Of a stretch of 64,000 nt of DNA, positions 47,744 to 59,599 are shown piece after piece. Every line of letters starts with the position of its first letter. The first letter of the stretch is position 1. Location: assembly GCA_963678705.1 (NCBI GenBank), contig OY783216.1, forward strand, positions 6,510,001 to 6,574,000. The letters are read 5' to 3'. Below the pieces are notes generated by a model, which was given only the letters and a program-made list of their open reading frames with translations, was not told the origin of the DNA and searched no databases. Source of the stretch: Panorpa germanica (taxonomy: Eukaryota; Arthropoda; Insecta; Mecoptera; Panorpidae). The position numbers and the translations under genes are program-made.

Positions 47744-48249
47744 TTTGTTTTTAATGCGTGAATACACAAAATTCGTAACTTATACTTTCCCACAGATATG
47801 TGTTTTAGAACAAAACCACCTGAACTAATTTCTGTGGAAAGAAATCTGATATATAATATTAGTATATCGATTGGTTTTGGATATTCAAATTTCAGTCGAA
47901 TTAGTACGTAGTTTTTATTATTAGAAACTTAAGAAATAAAAGAGTTGTGAGAGAATTACTCAAGTCTGTGTTTCTAGTTACCCAACGTATTTTAAGAATA
48001 CATTTTTTTTTGTTTAGAATTTTTTTATTCGTACTTTTATTAAAAATCTAACAGTATTATTGTTTTCAAGGTCACGCGTATTTTAATCTTCAAGTATAAT
48101 TTCAACAAACTTGAGCTCGGCTCCAATCCGAACATGCTCGCGGTTCCAAATACATGACCGAAATATACGTGGCCAACATCAGTTACCGAGCAAATGTTCC
48201 GAGTCTCACATGTTAGTTAAAATAATTGTTGTGTGAAAGAATATAGTAT
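47744..48249. other. intron upstream of first exon C
   Basis: Nothing recognised; a promoter for exon C would lie here. Confidence 0.4.
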
Positions 48250-48580
48250 CATTCCCACTCACTGCTTTAATTTAATTTTGTATTTAATTTAAATTGTTTA
48301 GCATATGGCAATACGCGTAGTCATTCACAGTACCATTTTTAATTTAATTTATTTTTTAAGTTTTCGTAGTTTTTTTAGAACCTTATAAGGTCTAATGTTT
48401 TAAATTAAAAATATTAAATTAAGAAAAACTATATTATATTATAACCTCAAAAAAGTGACAATCAGTCAAAATGCAGTAGGATTTACTTTTAAAAGAAGTT
48501 TAATGTCAGTTTTAGAAAAATATAGAAGAGAAAACAATTTCTATTACTAATTGTAATTAAAAATAGCTATTTAGCGTATT
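48250..48580 (-). mobile_element. MITE with CATTCCCACTCA ends, copy 3 (partial)
   Basis: Begins TCATTCCCACTCACTG and matches the reverse complement of 27340-27651, including TACGCGTAGTCATTCACAGT. The far end is missing or diverged. Confidence 0.65.
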
Positions 48581-49512
48581 TTTTTAGCGTATTTTGCTTC
48601 AGTATAAAGAAGACTTTTAGAAATTATCTAAACGCTTATAAACTTCTTATTATTCTAAATGACATAATTATTGCATTCATATTATTAAATACATGGAAAA
48701 AAATTAAAAAATTAATGTTTTCTGTAACAAAGAATACACAATTATATTCTAACCTATAAAATAGAATACACGCAGATAAAGCATGAACAATGAACATCTA
48801 TTGAAAAAAGAGCCTCCATCACAATGCAACGTTGTGTCAAGTAACATTACAAGATCTACTAATACCTTGCAAAATAGATGAAACTTTCCAAGAAAAACAC
48901 AGCATCGAAGAACATGGACAATTGCAAGATCCGAACTGCGAACTGAAGATAACTGAATTTTACACATATCAATGAAAAAAAAATTCAATCTGGTTCAGTT
49001 CGTGTCTTCGATTTCGATTATTCCTCGTTTATCAATTCAAGGAATTCTTTAATCTGAAACCGTTCTCTGTTTCTGACGGCTCGGCTGTGAACCTGTGACT
49101 ATGAAATTGAAATAATTCGCTCGAACGATTCCGTTTAACCGAATAGAAGACAGAAATAAGAATTGGATTTGTTTGAAAACACATTTAACTTAAACGATAT
49201 TGAAAAATAACTTGGTTTTATAAATGTAGGGCAGTATTAGGTATAGTCTCCACTGCTGTAACATTTTTCATCAAAACGGTTCATGTATTTTATTCAGCTC
49301 TATTTCCTCAGTTGAAACAATCAATATAATAAACGCTCAGAGCACGGACCAGATTAATTTAGCTTATATTAAGCTAGCACTACACTACAAGGCAATTGCT
49401 CAATAAGTTCGCTGGATAACATATAAATAGCGGTATTTTTCCAATTAAAAAGCAATGCTTTATCAATATACGAAATTCAGATATTTCTACTGTTTGAAAA
49501 TTAAAAAAGTAG
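48581..49512. other. intron, nothing recognised
   Basis: A slightly GC-richer block at 48985-49140 has no ORF on the minus strand and could be leader or nothing. Confidence 0.4.
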
Positions 49513-49655
49513 CTTCACACAAACCACTGTAACTTGTAAACTAATGGTCAGAATGTCATGAAATTTTAACACATATCGTTGGAAGGTTGGTACTATCTAA
49601 ATATCATATAGATTTGTCGCCATTTATATGTCATCCTACGAACTTATTGAGTGAT
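49513..49655 (+). mobile_element. mariner-type miniature element, copy 3
   Basis: Direct-orientation relative of 8113-8245, ending CATCCTACGAACTTATTGAG. Confidence 0.6.
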
Positions 49656-50290
49656 GTCTTACATGAGTAGCAGAAAATGAAATAAATATTTGATAAGATA
49701 AGATATCTAATAATTTCTGATTTAGAGATGTAAACTTTAAGCTTTTATTACCGCAAAGACTTCAGGTAATCCACCCTTGTAAACAACCCTTATTTTGTAA
49801 AGAATAGGCCACAAATACAACTCAATTTATAACACAGTGTCAAAAAGAAATTTTGCTTAGAAAAATAAATATATTTCTATATCTACAGAAATTAAAGAAA
49901 ACCTCAATTAAAAAAGTTTAATAAGAGAAGACAAATACTAAACCCTAATTAAAATAATCTAATTAAAGCAATAAAGAAACCTACAGAACAAAGAAAATGA
50001 AAACAATAGCATAATGTTATGTCAACGTTTATATTTAAACAAGTAAAATGAAACAAAACCCCATATTGAATAAACTTGAAATTAAAGTTGATGTCCTTGA
50101 CCATGGGCGTCCACAAGAGTTAGGGGGGAAGGGGTTTGATGGTATAATTGTTCCTTGAAATACAAATTGTATAATATACTATATAATATAAAATGTGTAA
50201 TACTGTACTAATATGTACTGTACTGTAATACTAATATGAAAGTTGGAGCAACACACAGAAAATCAATTTCAGTTCAAATTGATTCCTTAC
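49656..50290. other. intron, nothing recognised
   Basis: AT-rich, no supported feature. Confidence 0.5.
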
Positions 50291-50364
50291 CTGTCACAGG
50301 AGTCGCTTTTATTCAACAGTGAGCAGTCGTTGCGCCGTCTGTAGCTCATAAAAGAGACATACAT
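50291..50364 (-). CDS. pyd: pyd candidate alternative first exon B
   Basis: ATG at 50364-50362 opens 24 codons (MYVSFMSYRRRNDCSLLNKS, DSCD) plus AG, followed by GACAG|GTAAGG, a strong donor at 50290. Phase 2 fits the optional exon, reading SDSCD-R-DMSPARS. An in-frame TAG two codons upstream supports the start; MSYRRRN from the second Met is an alternative. The Arg/Ser character and the fit to the optional exon make this one of the better-supported alternative starts. Confidence 0.66.
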
Positions 50365-50957
50365 TCCCTATGAACGACTAAATAAAAAACAAACGCGTTC
50401 ATGACAAAAAAAACTCAAGAAAAGTAATAGAAATGAAATAGAATTTACTCCAAAATGATTATTAGGCTTGTATTTATTAATAAATAATATTGTACCTATA
50501 TTATAAACGCCTTATGATTTGTAATTAGTAAATCCTAATTATTCCTGAAAATACAAACTGTAATCACTTGAATTTTTTACAAATTTACAAATTGCTCCCA
50601 CTAGAAAAGTTTACTACGGACGCACATGTCGTTAAATTAGTTTTTAGTGGTAGGAATCCATAAACCGCGCACCGCAGAACGACACCGCCTGCTAACATAA
50701 TTAAGAAGTTTTATGTATGTATTTTTGGTTCTAATAAAGCGACTACTCTTACAATCTTATAACTAGACACAGCTCTAAGTTATTTCACCCTTTTGCTTTT
50801 CAACGTGCGTCAGTTTATTACAATCATCCGTTGGTTTAAGCTAACGACAATTACCCCTATATGTCAGTAATGCTGTATCCTGAATCTTCCGTACATCATA
50901 ACCATGGACATCCTCTACCGCGCTGTCTGCACTAGGTAGGCCAATGGTTTCCAAACC
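50365..50957. other. intron upstream of first exon B
   Basis: Holds no recognised repeat; presumed 5' UTR/promoter territory. Confidence 0.4.
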
Positions 50958-50973
50958 AATACTAAAGAAAGTT
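50958..50973. repeat. 16-bp target site duplication, left copy
   Basis: AATACTAAAGAAAGTT is repeated exactly at 51781-51796. Confidence 0.88.
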
Positions 50974-51780
50974 AAGTACGAATTAAAACAGGGGAAAGAG
51001 CGGTAAAATACGAGGAGAAATTGAACAGAGCGGAAAGCAAAATCTTAAAGAAAATAAGAGAGGATTACATAAAGAATGGGGGGGGGAGGAGGTCCAAAAA
51101 AGAGAAAAGAATACTTTGAAAGGAATGGAATGGCGATCGAGGAGGCAGAAAGGAGAAGAGAAGGTGGCGCAAGTGTGGCAGAGGAGCTAAGGAGAAGGGA
51201 TAAGGAGACACAGCAGCAGGAGAGAATGGGAAAAATAGAAAAAAGTAACTACAATAAAAGATATAAGAGGTTATGGGAAAATAATGTGCCTCAGTACCTT
51301 ATAGAAAAGGACATAAAACACATAAGAAGAACAGCAAGGTTTAGATTGGGAAATGAGGAAAAAGGAAACAGATACTGGGAAAAGAGTGAGGAAAGAAAGT
51401 GTAGAATGTGTGGAGCGGAGGACGAAACACTGGAGCACATTAAGTTTGAGTGTAAGGAAAAAGTAGCAAGCGAAAGGAATATTGGCCAGCTATTAAAGGG
51501 AGGCAGTGAAGGAAAGAGGTGGATGGCGGAAATAGTAAGAAGGAAAGGAAAAACAGGAGAATAAACTGGTGGTAATAAGCTGGTGGAGAATAATAGAGAG
51601 GGTCAAAAGAAGAAGAAGCAGAAAGCACTTTTGGAAGTAGTAAAAGTCGAGAAGATTTTAAGTTTATTTTAAGTTTAGTTTTAAGTTTGGAATGTATATA
51701 GGAATGAAATGTATTAGAAATATAATACTGTAGATTGTAAAGCCGAAAGGCATACACAATTAATATATAAATATAAAAAT
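50974..51780 (+). mobile_element. 5'-truncated non-LTR retrotransposon, ORF2 C-terminal end
   Basis: An 807-bp insertion bounded by perfect 16-bp duplications (50958-50973 and 51781-51796). It encodes the end of ORF2. After ERAVKYEEKLNRAESKILKK the frame shifts by one at a nine-G run (51078-51086). The second frame reads RKEYFERNGMAIEEAERRRE, then IRRTARFRLGNEEKGNRYW, then a CCHC knuckle (RKCRMCGAEDETLEHIKFEC), and stops at 51564. This tail is typical of R1-like non-LTR elements well known from Hymenoptera. A short 3' UTR follows and no long poly(A). The intact duplications suggest a fairly recent insertion; the G-run shift and truncation make it dead. Confidence 0.88.
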
Positions 51781-51915
51781 AATACTAAAGAAAGTTCGAA
51801 ACTTTTTTTCAAATTTTTTTTATAAGTTTTTAGGGAAAAATAGTTTGTTAATTGTTTATAAAGAATATAATGTTTTGTTAAAATAAAAATCCATCGATCA
51901 GGCACAAGTGTTTAA

Positions 51916-52325
51916 GGGGTTATATACAGTTATTAGGCCCAAAAAAGCGATTTTTTAAGAATTTTTTCTTAGAAGACTTTTAAATATATTAATATAAAAA
52001 TTTGTACACGTATTACGGTAACTTTTGACTGTATTTTAACATTTTGTATTTAAAAAATAATAATTTTAAAGCTGCTATAGCTGATCTCCAGGAGGTCCTC
52101 TCAAAAAAGGCACGATATCTCTGGTTTGGATCATCTAACATGAAAAAACCAAACGGATTTCGTTAAAGTAATGTATAATCTAGTAACTAATTGAAGTAAT
52201 AAGCAAAATAATTTTTTTTAACAAAATGGCAACTTCTCAAAAAAAAAAAAAATCGATTTTTGACCAAAATTTTGGCCTTAAATTATTATTATAAAAAAAT
52301 TATTTATCAGTGAAAAAAAACCATA
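51916..52325 (+). mobile_element. piggyBac-like MITE, family D copy 2 (truncated)
   Basis: TTAA at 51912-51915, then GGGGTTATATACAG. It is colinear with 9354-9790, through TGCTATAGCTGATCTCCAGG and CTCTGGTTTGGATCA. The right end is lost. Confidence 0.65.
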
Positions 52326-52387
52326 TTTTAAGTATGTTTATAAGTTGTAAACTATGAATTATGTATTGTAAATGTTTATAAATGTAT

Positions 52388-53335
52388 ACTAGCTTGTACC
52401 CCCGTCGCAAGCGACGTCTGTCTTTTGTGTGTGACTTGAACTTCATGTAAAAATTTCAATTCCACCAGAGTTTACCCCCGTCGTAAAGAGTCTTTTTGGC
52501 GTGTATATTTGAATCCAATAAAATAATTCGTAATTACAATTCATATTTAACTCTACAATAGTTTACCCCCGTCGCAAAGCGACGTCTTTTTGGCGTGTAT
52601 CATTTGAATCCAATAAAATAATTCGTAATTAAATTTCATATTTAACTGTTCTATTTTTAAATTGAAATAATAAATAAACTCGTACATATACAATGACACA
52701 TATAAATTGACAAAAAAAATATATTTTTTTTAACAAAATAAAAATTATTTTCAATTTATGCGTTATTTGACCAACTTTTTTTCAAAATTTGGGAATTTTT
52801 TTTTCGATTCGTAAATAAGTTACCAAGATTAGCCTATGTACAAAATTTCAACTTTCTAGCACAATTTTTACTCTCGGCAAATACTGCCCCCGTGCCCCCA
52901 AATAACATTTTGGAATTTTGAATTTTTTTTTATTAATAATATACTTAATTATTCTAGAATCCAGAATATGAACTTTCTCCAAAGTTCCCTACCGGGCCCC
53001 CGAATTTCTTCTACCCCCCCTTTTTCAATTTTTGAATTTCTAATTTTTGAGAAATGTCAGCATTGAATACCTTAATACAGATGCAAAATTTCAACTTTCT
53101 ATCTCTTATTAACTCAAAGTAATACAGCAAAAAAGGGCTCACTTTTTTTCCAGTTTTTCCAAAATAACGGGTTTCCAGGAAATTCAGGGAAAAATCTGAG
53201 GACGCCAAAAGTCTTAGAATTTTTTTCTCTACGAAATAGGCAATTTTAAAAAACTTCCCTGGAGCCGTTTTCGCTCTGCCATACAAAATTCAGTACCAAA
53301 CATATAAGAATATAAACATATAAGAATATAAGAAT
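52388..53335. repeat. unclassified element with CCCCCGTCGCAAGCGACG units
   Basis: Starts ACTAGCTTGTACCCCCGTCG. A 91-bp unit (TTTACCCCCGTCG ... TTTGGCGTGTAT ... AATAAAATAATTCGTAATTA) is present at 52470 and 52561, with a partial unit at 52392. Each includes the hairpin GTCGCAAAGCGAC or a mutated form. Beyond are AT-rich stretches and a (TATAAGAA)-like end at 53300-53335. Part of the right end (GCCGTTTTCG ... ATACAAAATTC) recurs at 57121-57157. No coding potential. Confidence 0.5.
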
Positions 53336-54777
53336 AGATTCAAACAGTTGGAACATTATAATATAGGATATGCTTTTTAAGTGCTAATAACTTTTGAAAG
53401 TTGATGCACTAAAAATATAAATATTAAACAAAGGAATACGAAGTTTGTAAAATGTATATGAAATAGATTATTTATATGTTAAATATATATATATATAGCT
53501 ATGCTCAGTTGACATAATTTAGCAAATAAAAAAATGAAAAGTGCGCTAAATTTGTCGGAATTCTTCTACCATCACCTTAGTTTGAGAATCGTTGCTCCAC
53601 ACCAGATCAAGCAGTTCATGTACCACCAGTAAACTAAGTTTTATTTTTATTTATCCATAGCATAGTTTATGTCTATTTGAATTAGGGCGAGAGAGGGATG
53701 TTTGCTGGTAACGCGGCTTATAGTTAAATTGATATTTATGGTTTTTTCTCCAAGTAACTACTGTTGACTTAGAAATTCTTGTCTGGTTATTTATAAATAC
53801 ATGAAATAAATCTAAATATTTGTCCCGTCTGTTCAATGAGCCTCGGGATTTGTTTTAAATGTTCACTTTTAAAAACATGTTAAGTATAATAAGTATGCAC
53901 ATGTGATGCTTCGTCTAGACCGGAACAACATCATGTTATGTTATGTTTCACTCACACTCATTATAACAAAATGATTGTAAAAGAGACAAAAAATATAATA
54001 CAGATAGCTAAAACATTTATGACTTTAGCTTAGTAATTTACATATTATAAGTCTGATTTCTTACGCTTTAAAGATAGTCCGCCTCTGCTTGATAATGCCA
54101 TGGTACAAAATATGACTTTAAATTTAGTTGTCGTCAGATAAGAAGATTTGATGTCATGTTGGCGACAATTTGAAATAAAATCGCAGTACGCTATCAGTTA
54201 TTTTCTTTTTTTGCTGTACGTAAATGTATTTACATATTTGCTGTGAATCTTGAGTCACATCGAATGATTCCGGCACTTAGATTCACATCTGCATTTGACA
54301 GTTTTACGTATTTATCGTCAGTCAATGTATATAAGTATTGGCACTAAGTATTTTCATATTTGATGTTGTCGTAAAATATCAAGATGTTCAACTAGTACTA
54401 TTATTGATGGCGCAGTGCCAGACTGCACTGGAAATAGAGAATAATAATACAATTTCTCGGCTACGATGCTTTAACTTTAAAACCTTTTTATGGAAAACAT
54501 ATTATTTGACAAACGTGCTTCATACGTGAAAGATATTAACACATTTACTGTCATAAGCATATTGTCATTTGATTTATTGTTTTTTATTAATAATTATAAT
54601 ACTACAACTAAGTATAGATACACTTATCTAGTAGCTTCCATTTCAATAGTTACACGGTGTGGTAGAGATTGCTCCAATGAACAATTCTACATGATTAGGT
54701 TACTAGGTCCGAGGGTTTAGTCCTGCGAAGTCTTCGAACATCATTACTATCAAGCAACATTTGCGTCACGGTGATTT
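53336..54777. other. intron, nothing recognised
   Basis: Small ORFs at 54338-54720 have no domain signal. Confidence 0.45.
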
Positions 54778-55348
54778 AATGGGCTTGTGTCCTCATTTTT
54801 TGGACACAATTGTTGATTGAAATTGATGTTAATAAATGTGTATTGGCGTGTCTATTTTCTTAAATATCAAAATATTGACGGAGATATAGCAATTAAAAGT
54901 TTGAATTGTAGTTATTTGTTGAGTAGGTCAGTACTGTGGTAATGTTTTGAAGCTGTTGGTAGTCAAATAATCAAGTCAAGTCAAAGAATAATAAGTTTTT
55001 ATTTTATTTAACCCTGCTAAGGCAGACATAATATTGGAATTTGAGTGTTCCTTGAAATAGCTGTAAATAGTATTTGATATTTTGATATATAAATACATAT
55101 AGCAGAGATTTATGAGCTTTAAGGATAGTAACCTTACACAAGGATTGTGATGTCACATGCATTTGGAATGTGTACAACGTAGAATCCCTTTAATAATCAA
55201 AGAGACACAATGACTTTTTTAATTGTTAATATCTCCTAACATATAAGGAGTTATTAAAAAATAATTGAACATTTGAGGTTCTAGTAACCCACTTTATCAA
55301 TATATAGTACACTTTTATAGAAATTAAGACATAGGACACAAGCCCATT
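54778..55348 (-). mobile_element. MITE family A, copy 7 (reverse)
   Basis: A 571-bp reverse copy with intact ends AATGGGCTTGTGTCCTC and GGACACAAGCCCATT. An internal deletion removes the GCGCTAGAAATGG region. Confidence 0.85.
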
Positions 55349-57164
55349 TATTGTGTTGATAAAAAACATTTGACTCTATCTCCCTCTTCTCAAAATAGTT
55401 TAATGATAGCAAGTGATTAAGGTGAAAAAACGGTCAACCCATCTTTATCTTCAAGATTATATTCTGACGCCTGGTTAAGATTCTTAGTTAATCTTTAGAC
55501 TTAAAACTAATAAACTTGACGTGGTAAAACAGTCTATAAAATAACTATGAAAACAACATTTAAATTGAATTCAAACGGAAATATTATAGTCTTATATTAA
55601 AGACTTTTGACAGACGAAAAAATAAACATATTTAATTTAAATCTGTGTTAGCAGATGTTCAGATATTTTATTTTTAGAATGTACAATAACTTCCTATACG
55701 AATGTTAAAGTTTAAGCACGAACATGAGGTTCAGCAGCTTGCCATCGAGGATACTGATCCAATTCCAAGTTTGTAGATTGTGCATTAAGAGGTTTTGCCT
55801 TTGTGACCGAATTTAATTACAAGTCTCAAGAACCAAAATTGCTTATTAATTTTAGTTAAGGTTAAGATCTTGAAGTATGAACTTATGAATGATCCCTATA
55901 TTAAGTTAGCCGATAGGATGCGTTGTAATCCAACGTGCCTTAAACCACGTGTCAAAAATGACAGAAAATATTGGATAAATATTAAAAGTTTACGCTGTAA
56001 GTGTTTAATTTAATCAAATTTCTTTCTATACATTTTTATGGTATAAAATACTCGTATATTTTAGGTTAGAGATCGCCAACTTGATCTTATACGTCATATG
56101 TAGAAAGTGAGTTAGTCATGCAGCCTGAGCTGCACATGTCATAGCTCTAGCGTACTACACGACGCATAGCAATATTCTTTTAAAAATAACGGGCTCGTCA
56201 GTCAATTTTGTTCATATTATTGAACAATTGAATTCGGTATACTAATTAAAATACTGAATCATCCTCTGATAACTCTCTTGCAGCAACAAACAATCTGCGG
56301 TTAATGTTCTTTTCGATTTATGGATGAAGCAATTATATTCTACGTCTGATTCGTCGTCTTCTAATAAAGGCGTATGCTATAATTACATCTTCTTTATCAC
56401 TTGACATTTTCCCAATGAAAAAACGTGCTTTCTTAATACTAAACTTCAGAGAAATGACCCTATTTGCAGCTTGTACGGAGCTTGTATGACATTACGTGGA
56501 CAGAACTGAGATGCTGAATATGTCTGGCTTCATTTGCAGCTTGTATGCAACCTACAAATGAAGCTGTCGTCGACAGTAGCCCTTAGTAGTAGATTGTGTT
56601 GGATTCACGTTTATTTAATGGAGGCATTCAGTTTGCTAACGTTATCTTTCACAATGTTGTCTCCAATGTACGCTTAAGCGATGTTGAAATGAGTAAAGAA
56701 AAAGTATAATAGGAAATAAGTAGTTACTACCAAGGCATGAAGACATGAGTTGAAATACAACTCGCAGCAACATTTAACAGTTTCTTCGTTTCTACAGGAG
56801 GACGTTAATAATTAAGTATTAACATTTTGTAATTATTTGTTTGCTGCATCTATTTATATTATAATATAATAAAAAATTAACAATTACACTAACAAGTGAA
56901 ACTACATTCCAAACGGCGCGACTGTGCGTGCAGATAACTGCATCCTTCAATTGCAGAATCCGGTTCATAAACTGAGGCGGCTGTTTCTTTGTTTTCTTTT
57001 TTAATTTAATTTATTTAACGTTGGTCTATTTCCGATGTTGAGTTCTATCAACGAATTATTACCTAAGCAATTTCTTAGGACTTATATAAGGATTAACTGA
57101 TTTTCAAAAACATTCATGAAGCCGTTTTCGAACCACTATACAAAATTCTGTACAAAACATAACA
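55349..57164. other. intron, nothing recognised
   Basis: Bases 57121-57157 repeat the right end of the element at 52388. Otherwise empty. Confidence 0.45.
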
Positions 57165-57240
57165 CATCACTCAATAAGTTCGTAGGATTTGTTCATAGTG
57201 GCGCCATCTATATGTAATCCTAGGAACTTATTGAGTGATA
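57165..57240. mobile_element. mariner-type miniature element, compact palindromic copy
   Basis: A 76-bp near-perfect palindrome, ATCACTCAATAAGTTCGTAG... to ...CTAGGAACTTATTGAGTGAT, with a GTGGCGCCATCTATATG core. The ends match copies at 8113, 10585 and 49513. It lies 25 nt from the donor of pyd first exon A. Confidence 0.75.
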
Positions 57241-57264
57241 TGATAATTTCACAACAAGCCATAC

Positions 57265-57419
57265 CTTTTTCTTCTTGCAGTATGTGGTGACAAACAGTAA
57301 ACTCCTGATAGTGGTACAAAGTATCCAATTTGTGGGGTACCGGGTGTTACATGGGGGTGTGGATGGGGTACGGAAGTGTAACCCCCATCACTGTTATACG
57401 GACTGTACTCTGAACCCAT
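57265..57419 (-). CDS. pyd: pyd candidate alternative first exon A (most distal)
   Basis: ATG at 57419-57417 opens 51 codons plus two bases: MGSEYSPYNSDGGYTSVPHP, HPHVTPGTPQIGYFVPLSG, and a basic end HTARRK. The donor is AAAAAG|GTATGG at 57264. Phase 2 fits the optional exon acceptor (AG+G = Arg, then DMSPARS). A TAA four codons upstream in frame supports the start. Tyr/Pro/His-rich composition and raised G+C set it apart from the intron. It would give the longest N-terminus, and its transcript would cross 55 kb before PDZ1. Confidence 0.68.
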
Positions 57420-57866
57420 CACAACACTTTATTTAACAACACTAACGCTGATAACACTATGTTAATGACGTCACAATTTAAATTTGTTTCATAAGTTTAT
57501 ATTTAGTTGAAATATTTTATCTGAAATAAATATCGTTGTATTTATATCAACAATTGATGTTTATTATTTTTATAATTTAATTATATGTTGTCATTAGAGT
57601 TGTTTACAATTGGTTTAATTATAATTAAATTCTAAAGGTCATAAGTCAATGTCTGAAGTTAATTCAACTTGTATAGTTCAATGAATGGTATGAGTAAGAC
57701 AATGGAATAATATCGTCAGTGCTGGAACTGACATCTAGATGGATTGGGCCGGTATCAGCCCCAATAAAAAGTTAAAAGATTTACCGTTTTACAAATAAAC
57801 CTGGTATAAAATGTATACCAGGTATAAAGCCCACCCGGACAGACTTATTATCAATTTATACTTAGT
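57420..57866. other. upstream of first exon A
   Basis: AT-rich; no promoter element was convincing and nothing else was seen. Confidence 0.4.
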
Positions 57867-58083
57867 ATAGTTCAAATTGCGATAGTTCGGCGACGACTTA
57901 TACTTAATAGAGGTGATAAGACTGGTATAAATCTATAATACGTTAATGATTTTTATCTTATTTGTTTCTATATACATTATAGAAAAATAAGTGAGTCAGT
58001 GCTTTTTAGTTATATCAGCAGTTTATACCTCATAACTTGTTTTAAGTATGAGTCGCCGCCGAACTCTCGTAATTTAAACTATA
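57867..58083. mobile_element. MITE with TTCGGCGGCGACT inverted ends, copy 2
   Basis: A 217-bp relative of 33600-33811: TATAGTTCAAATTGCGATAG to GAGTCGCCGCCGAACTCTCG and AATTTAAACTATA. One CpG-rich arm is mutated (CGGCGACGACT). Confidence 0.85.
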
Positions 58084-59599
58084 TATATGTTATAACAGGT
58101 TTATTTGTAAGGCGGTTAGGAAATAGTTGCAATAAAAGTAAGCTTCACAAATGATTTGCATTTTTGTATACATCTTAAATTTGTCCTTAGCGTGGTCGAC
58201 ATGGTAAGGTCGTTTATGGAATAAAACTTGAAATGAAATAATAATTTGAAATTGCTTTTGTAAAACCGCTTTTAACTTATGAAAAATTAGTTTTTTGAAA
58301 AAATGTTGTTCTTGATACATTTTGCGTAATTTAATTAGCTTTCATTTACCGCGAAAATATTTAAGATATGTTAAGTGGTTCCTTGGAAATCGCATTTATA
58401 CGATCGTGGTGACGATCATTACCCACGGAATTCTCCACAAAACAGTGAAAGGGGGGAGTGAGTTTAAGTGGCTGCACATCCAAAAATTATCTACTGATTA
58501 AATTCTTTCACTGTACCAAATTTCACATTTCTATCAGAAAGTGCGGTATGAACCTGCACTGTGTCACTACTAATAAATCCCATGTTAGCATTATCCTATA
58601 CACAGATCACGCCTCCCCTCTCCGCTCTATATCTCAGGAAGGGTTGATCATACGAAAAAATGTTTAAATTCAAATTTGTAGAGAATTTTATGCTCATAAA
58701 TGTCATTTTAAATGTCATTTAGACCGTAGGAAACAAGATATTTACATTATATAATACACTATACACTATAAAAATAATTTTTGTTACTGTTAAACTGACT
58801 CGGGAACTAACAAACTCCAGAAATGACAGCTAGACTTGCGCGTGCGTCCACTTTCATGAACACAAAAACGAATGTGTAAATGCACACTTACTTTATAAGA
58901 ATCAATCTCATCATAACATTAATAATGTGCTTAGTAATAAAACCATTTACTGTAAGCAAATCCAACGTTGCACATGTATTAGCATAGTGCAGAGTTGTTT
59001 ATGAAAGTAATGTAGAAAATAATGCCGCGCAATTGCAGATTACTACTGATAAGATAAAAGAACCACACGCTATTCCAAGAACCAAGATATCAGCCGTCTG
59101 CAGTTTCAACGTCTCAGCTCAAAAGAAGCGGAGGACTAGCGTGTTGAGAGCTGGGAATGAGGATTGAAACTCGTCAACACTTCAAGTCTTCTTATGTTTC
59201 TCGATATCAGACAATGTCTTCGACTTGCACGAGAACTCGAGAAGAGATTTATTGATTATTGACAGAAATAAACCTCCTACGCACTAATGACTTCGACATG
59301 TTTCATTTGTAATAATATTATATTGTGTATTAATGCGATGAATGATTATTGGAAATAATGTATTGAATAATAAATCAATATGTAAATATGTGAATTATAA
59401 AATAAATAAATAAACAATTAATAATATGAATAACCTTGCTAATCTTCTGACAGATCAAACAGGATTTATGTGTGGTGTAAGAAAATTTAAGGTTATAGAT
59501 CGATAATATTATAAGAACTTTTTAAAGAAAAGGGTGCAAATGTAACACTTTAAATGACTTGTAGTAAGCTAGCAAATAGTTTGCAAATAAACCATTAAA
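58084..59599. other. upstream region with a GC-richer block
   Basis: Block 59030-59260 is GC-richer, lacks long ORFs, and sits 1.7 kb upstream of first exon A. It is a possible leader exon or promoter on the minus strand, unproven. ORFs at 58090-58667 are unsupported. Confidence 0.35.

Larger units (their letters stand above)
1..57419 (-). other. pyd: polychaetoid (ZO-1) gene locus, 5' portion
   Basis: This is the overall span of the minus-strand gene, from the most distal ATG found to the window edge, where it continues beyond base 1. The common exons read in frame through PDZ1, PDZ2 and into PDZ3, each junction having matched phases and GT-AG signals. ZO-1/Pyd proteins are MAGUK scaffolds at cell-cell junctions; the family continues with SH3 and guanylate-kinase-like domains, which must lie outside the window. 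Introns downstream of PDZ1 are 70-470 nt, while those at the 5' end reach tens of kb and hold a nested gene and most of the repeats. The alternative-start organisation is inferred from sequence only. Confidence 0.88.

Noticed and set aside
47556-47828. 90-codon plus-strand ORF
   Set aside because: Overlaps the minus-strand candidate exon region and has no recognisable content.
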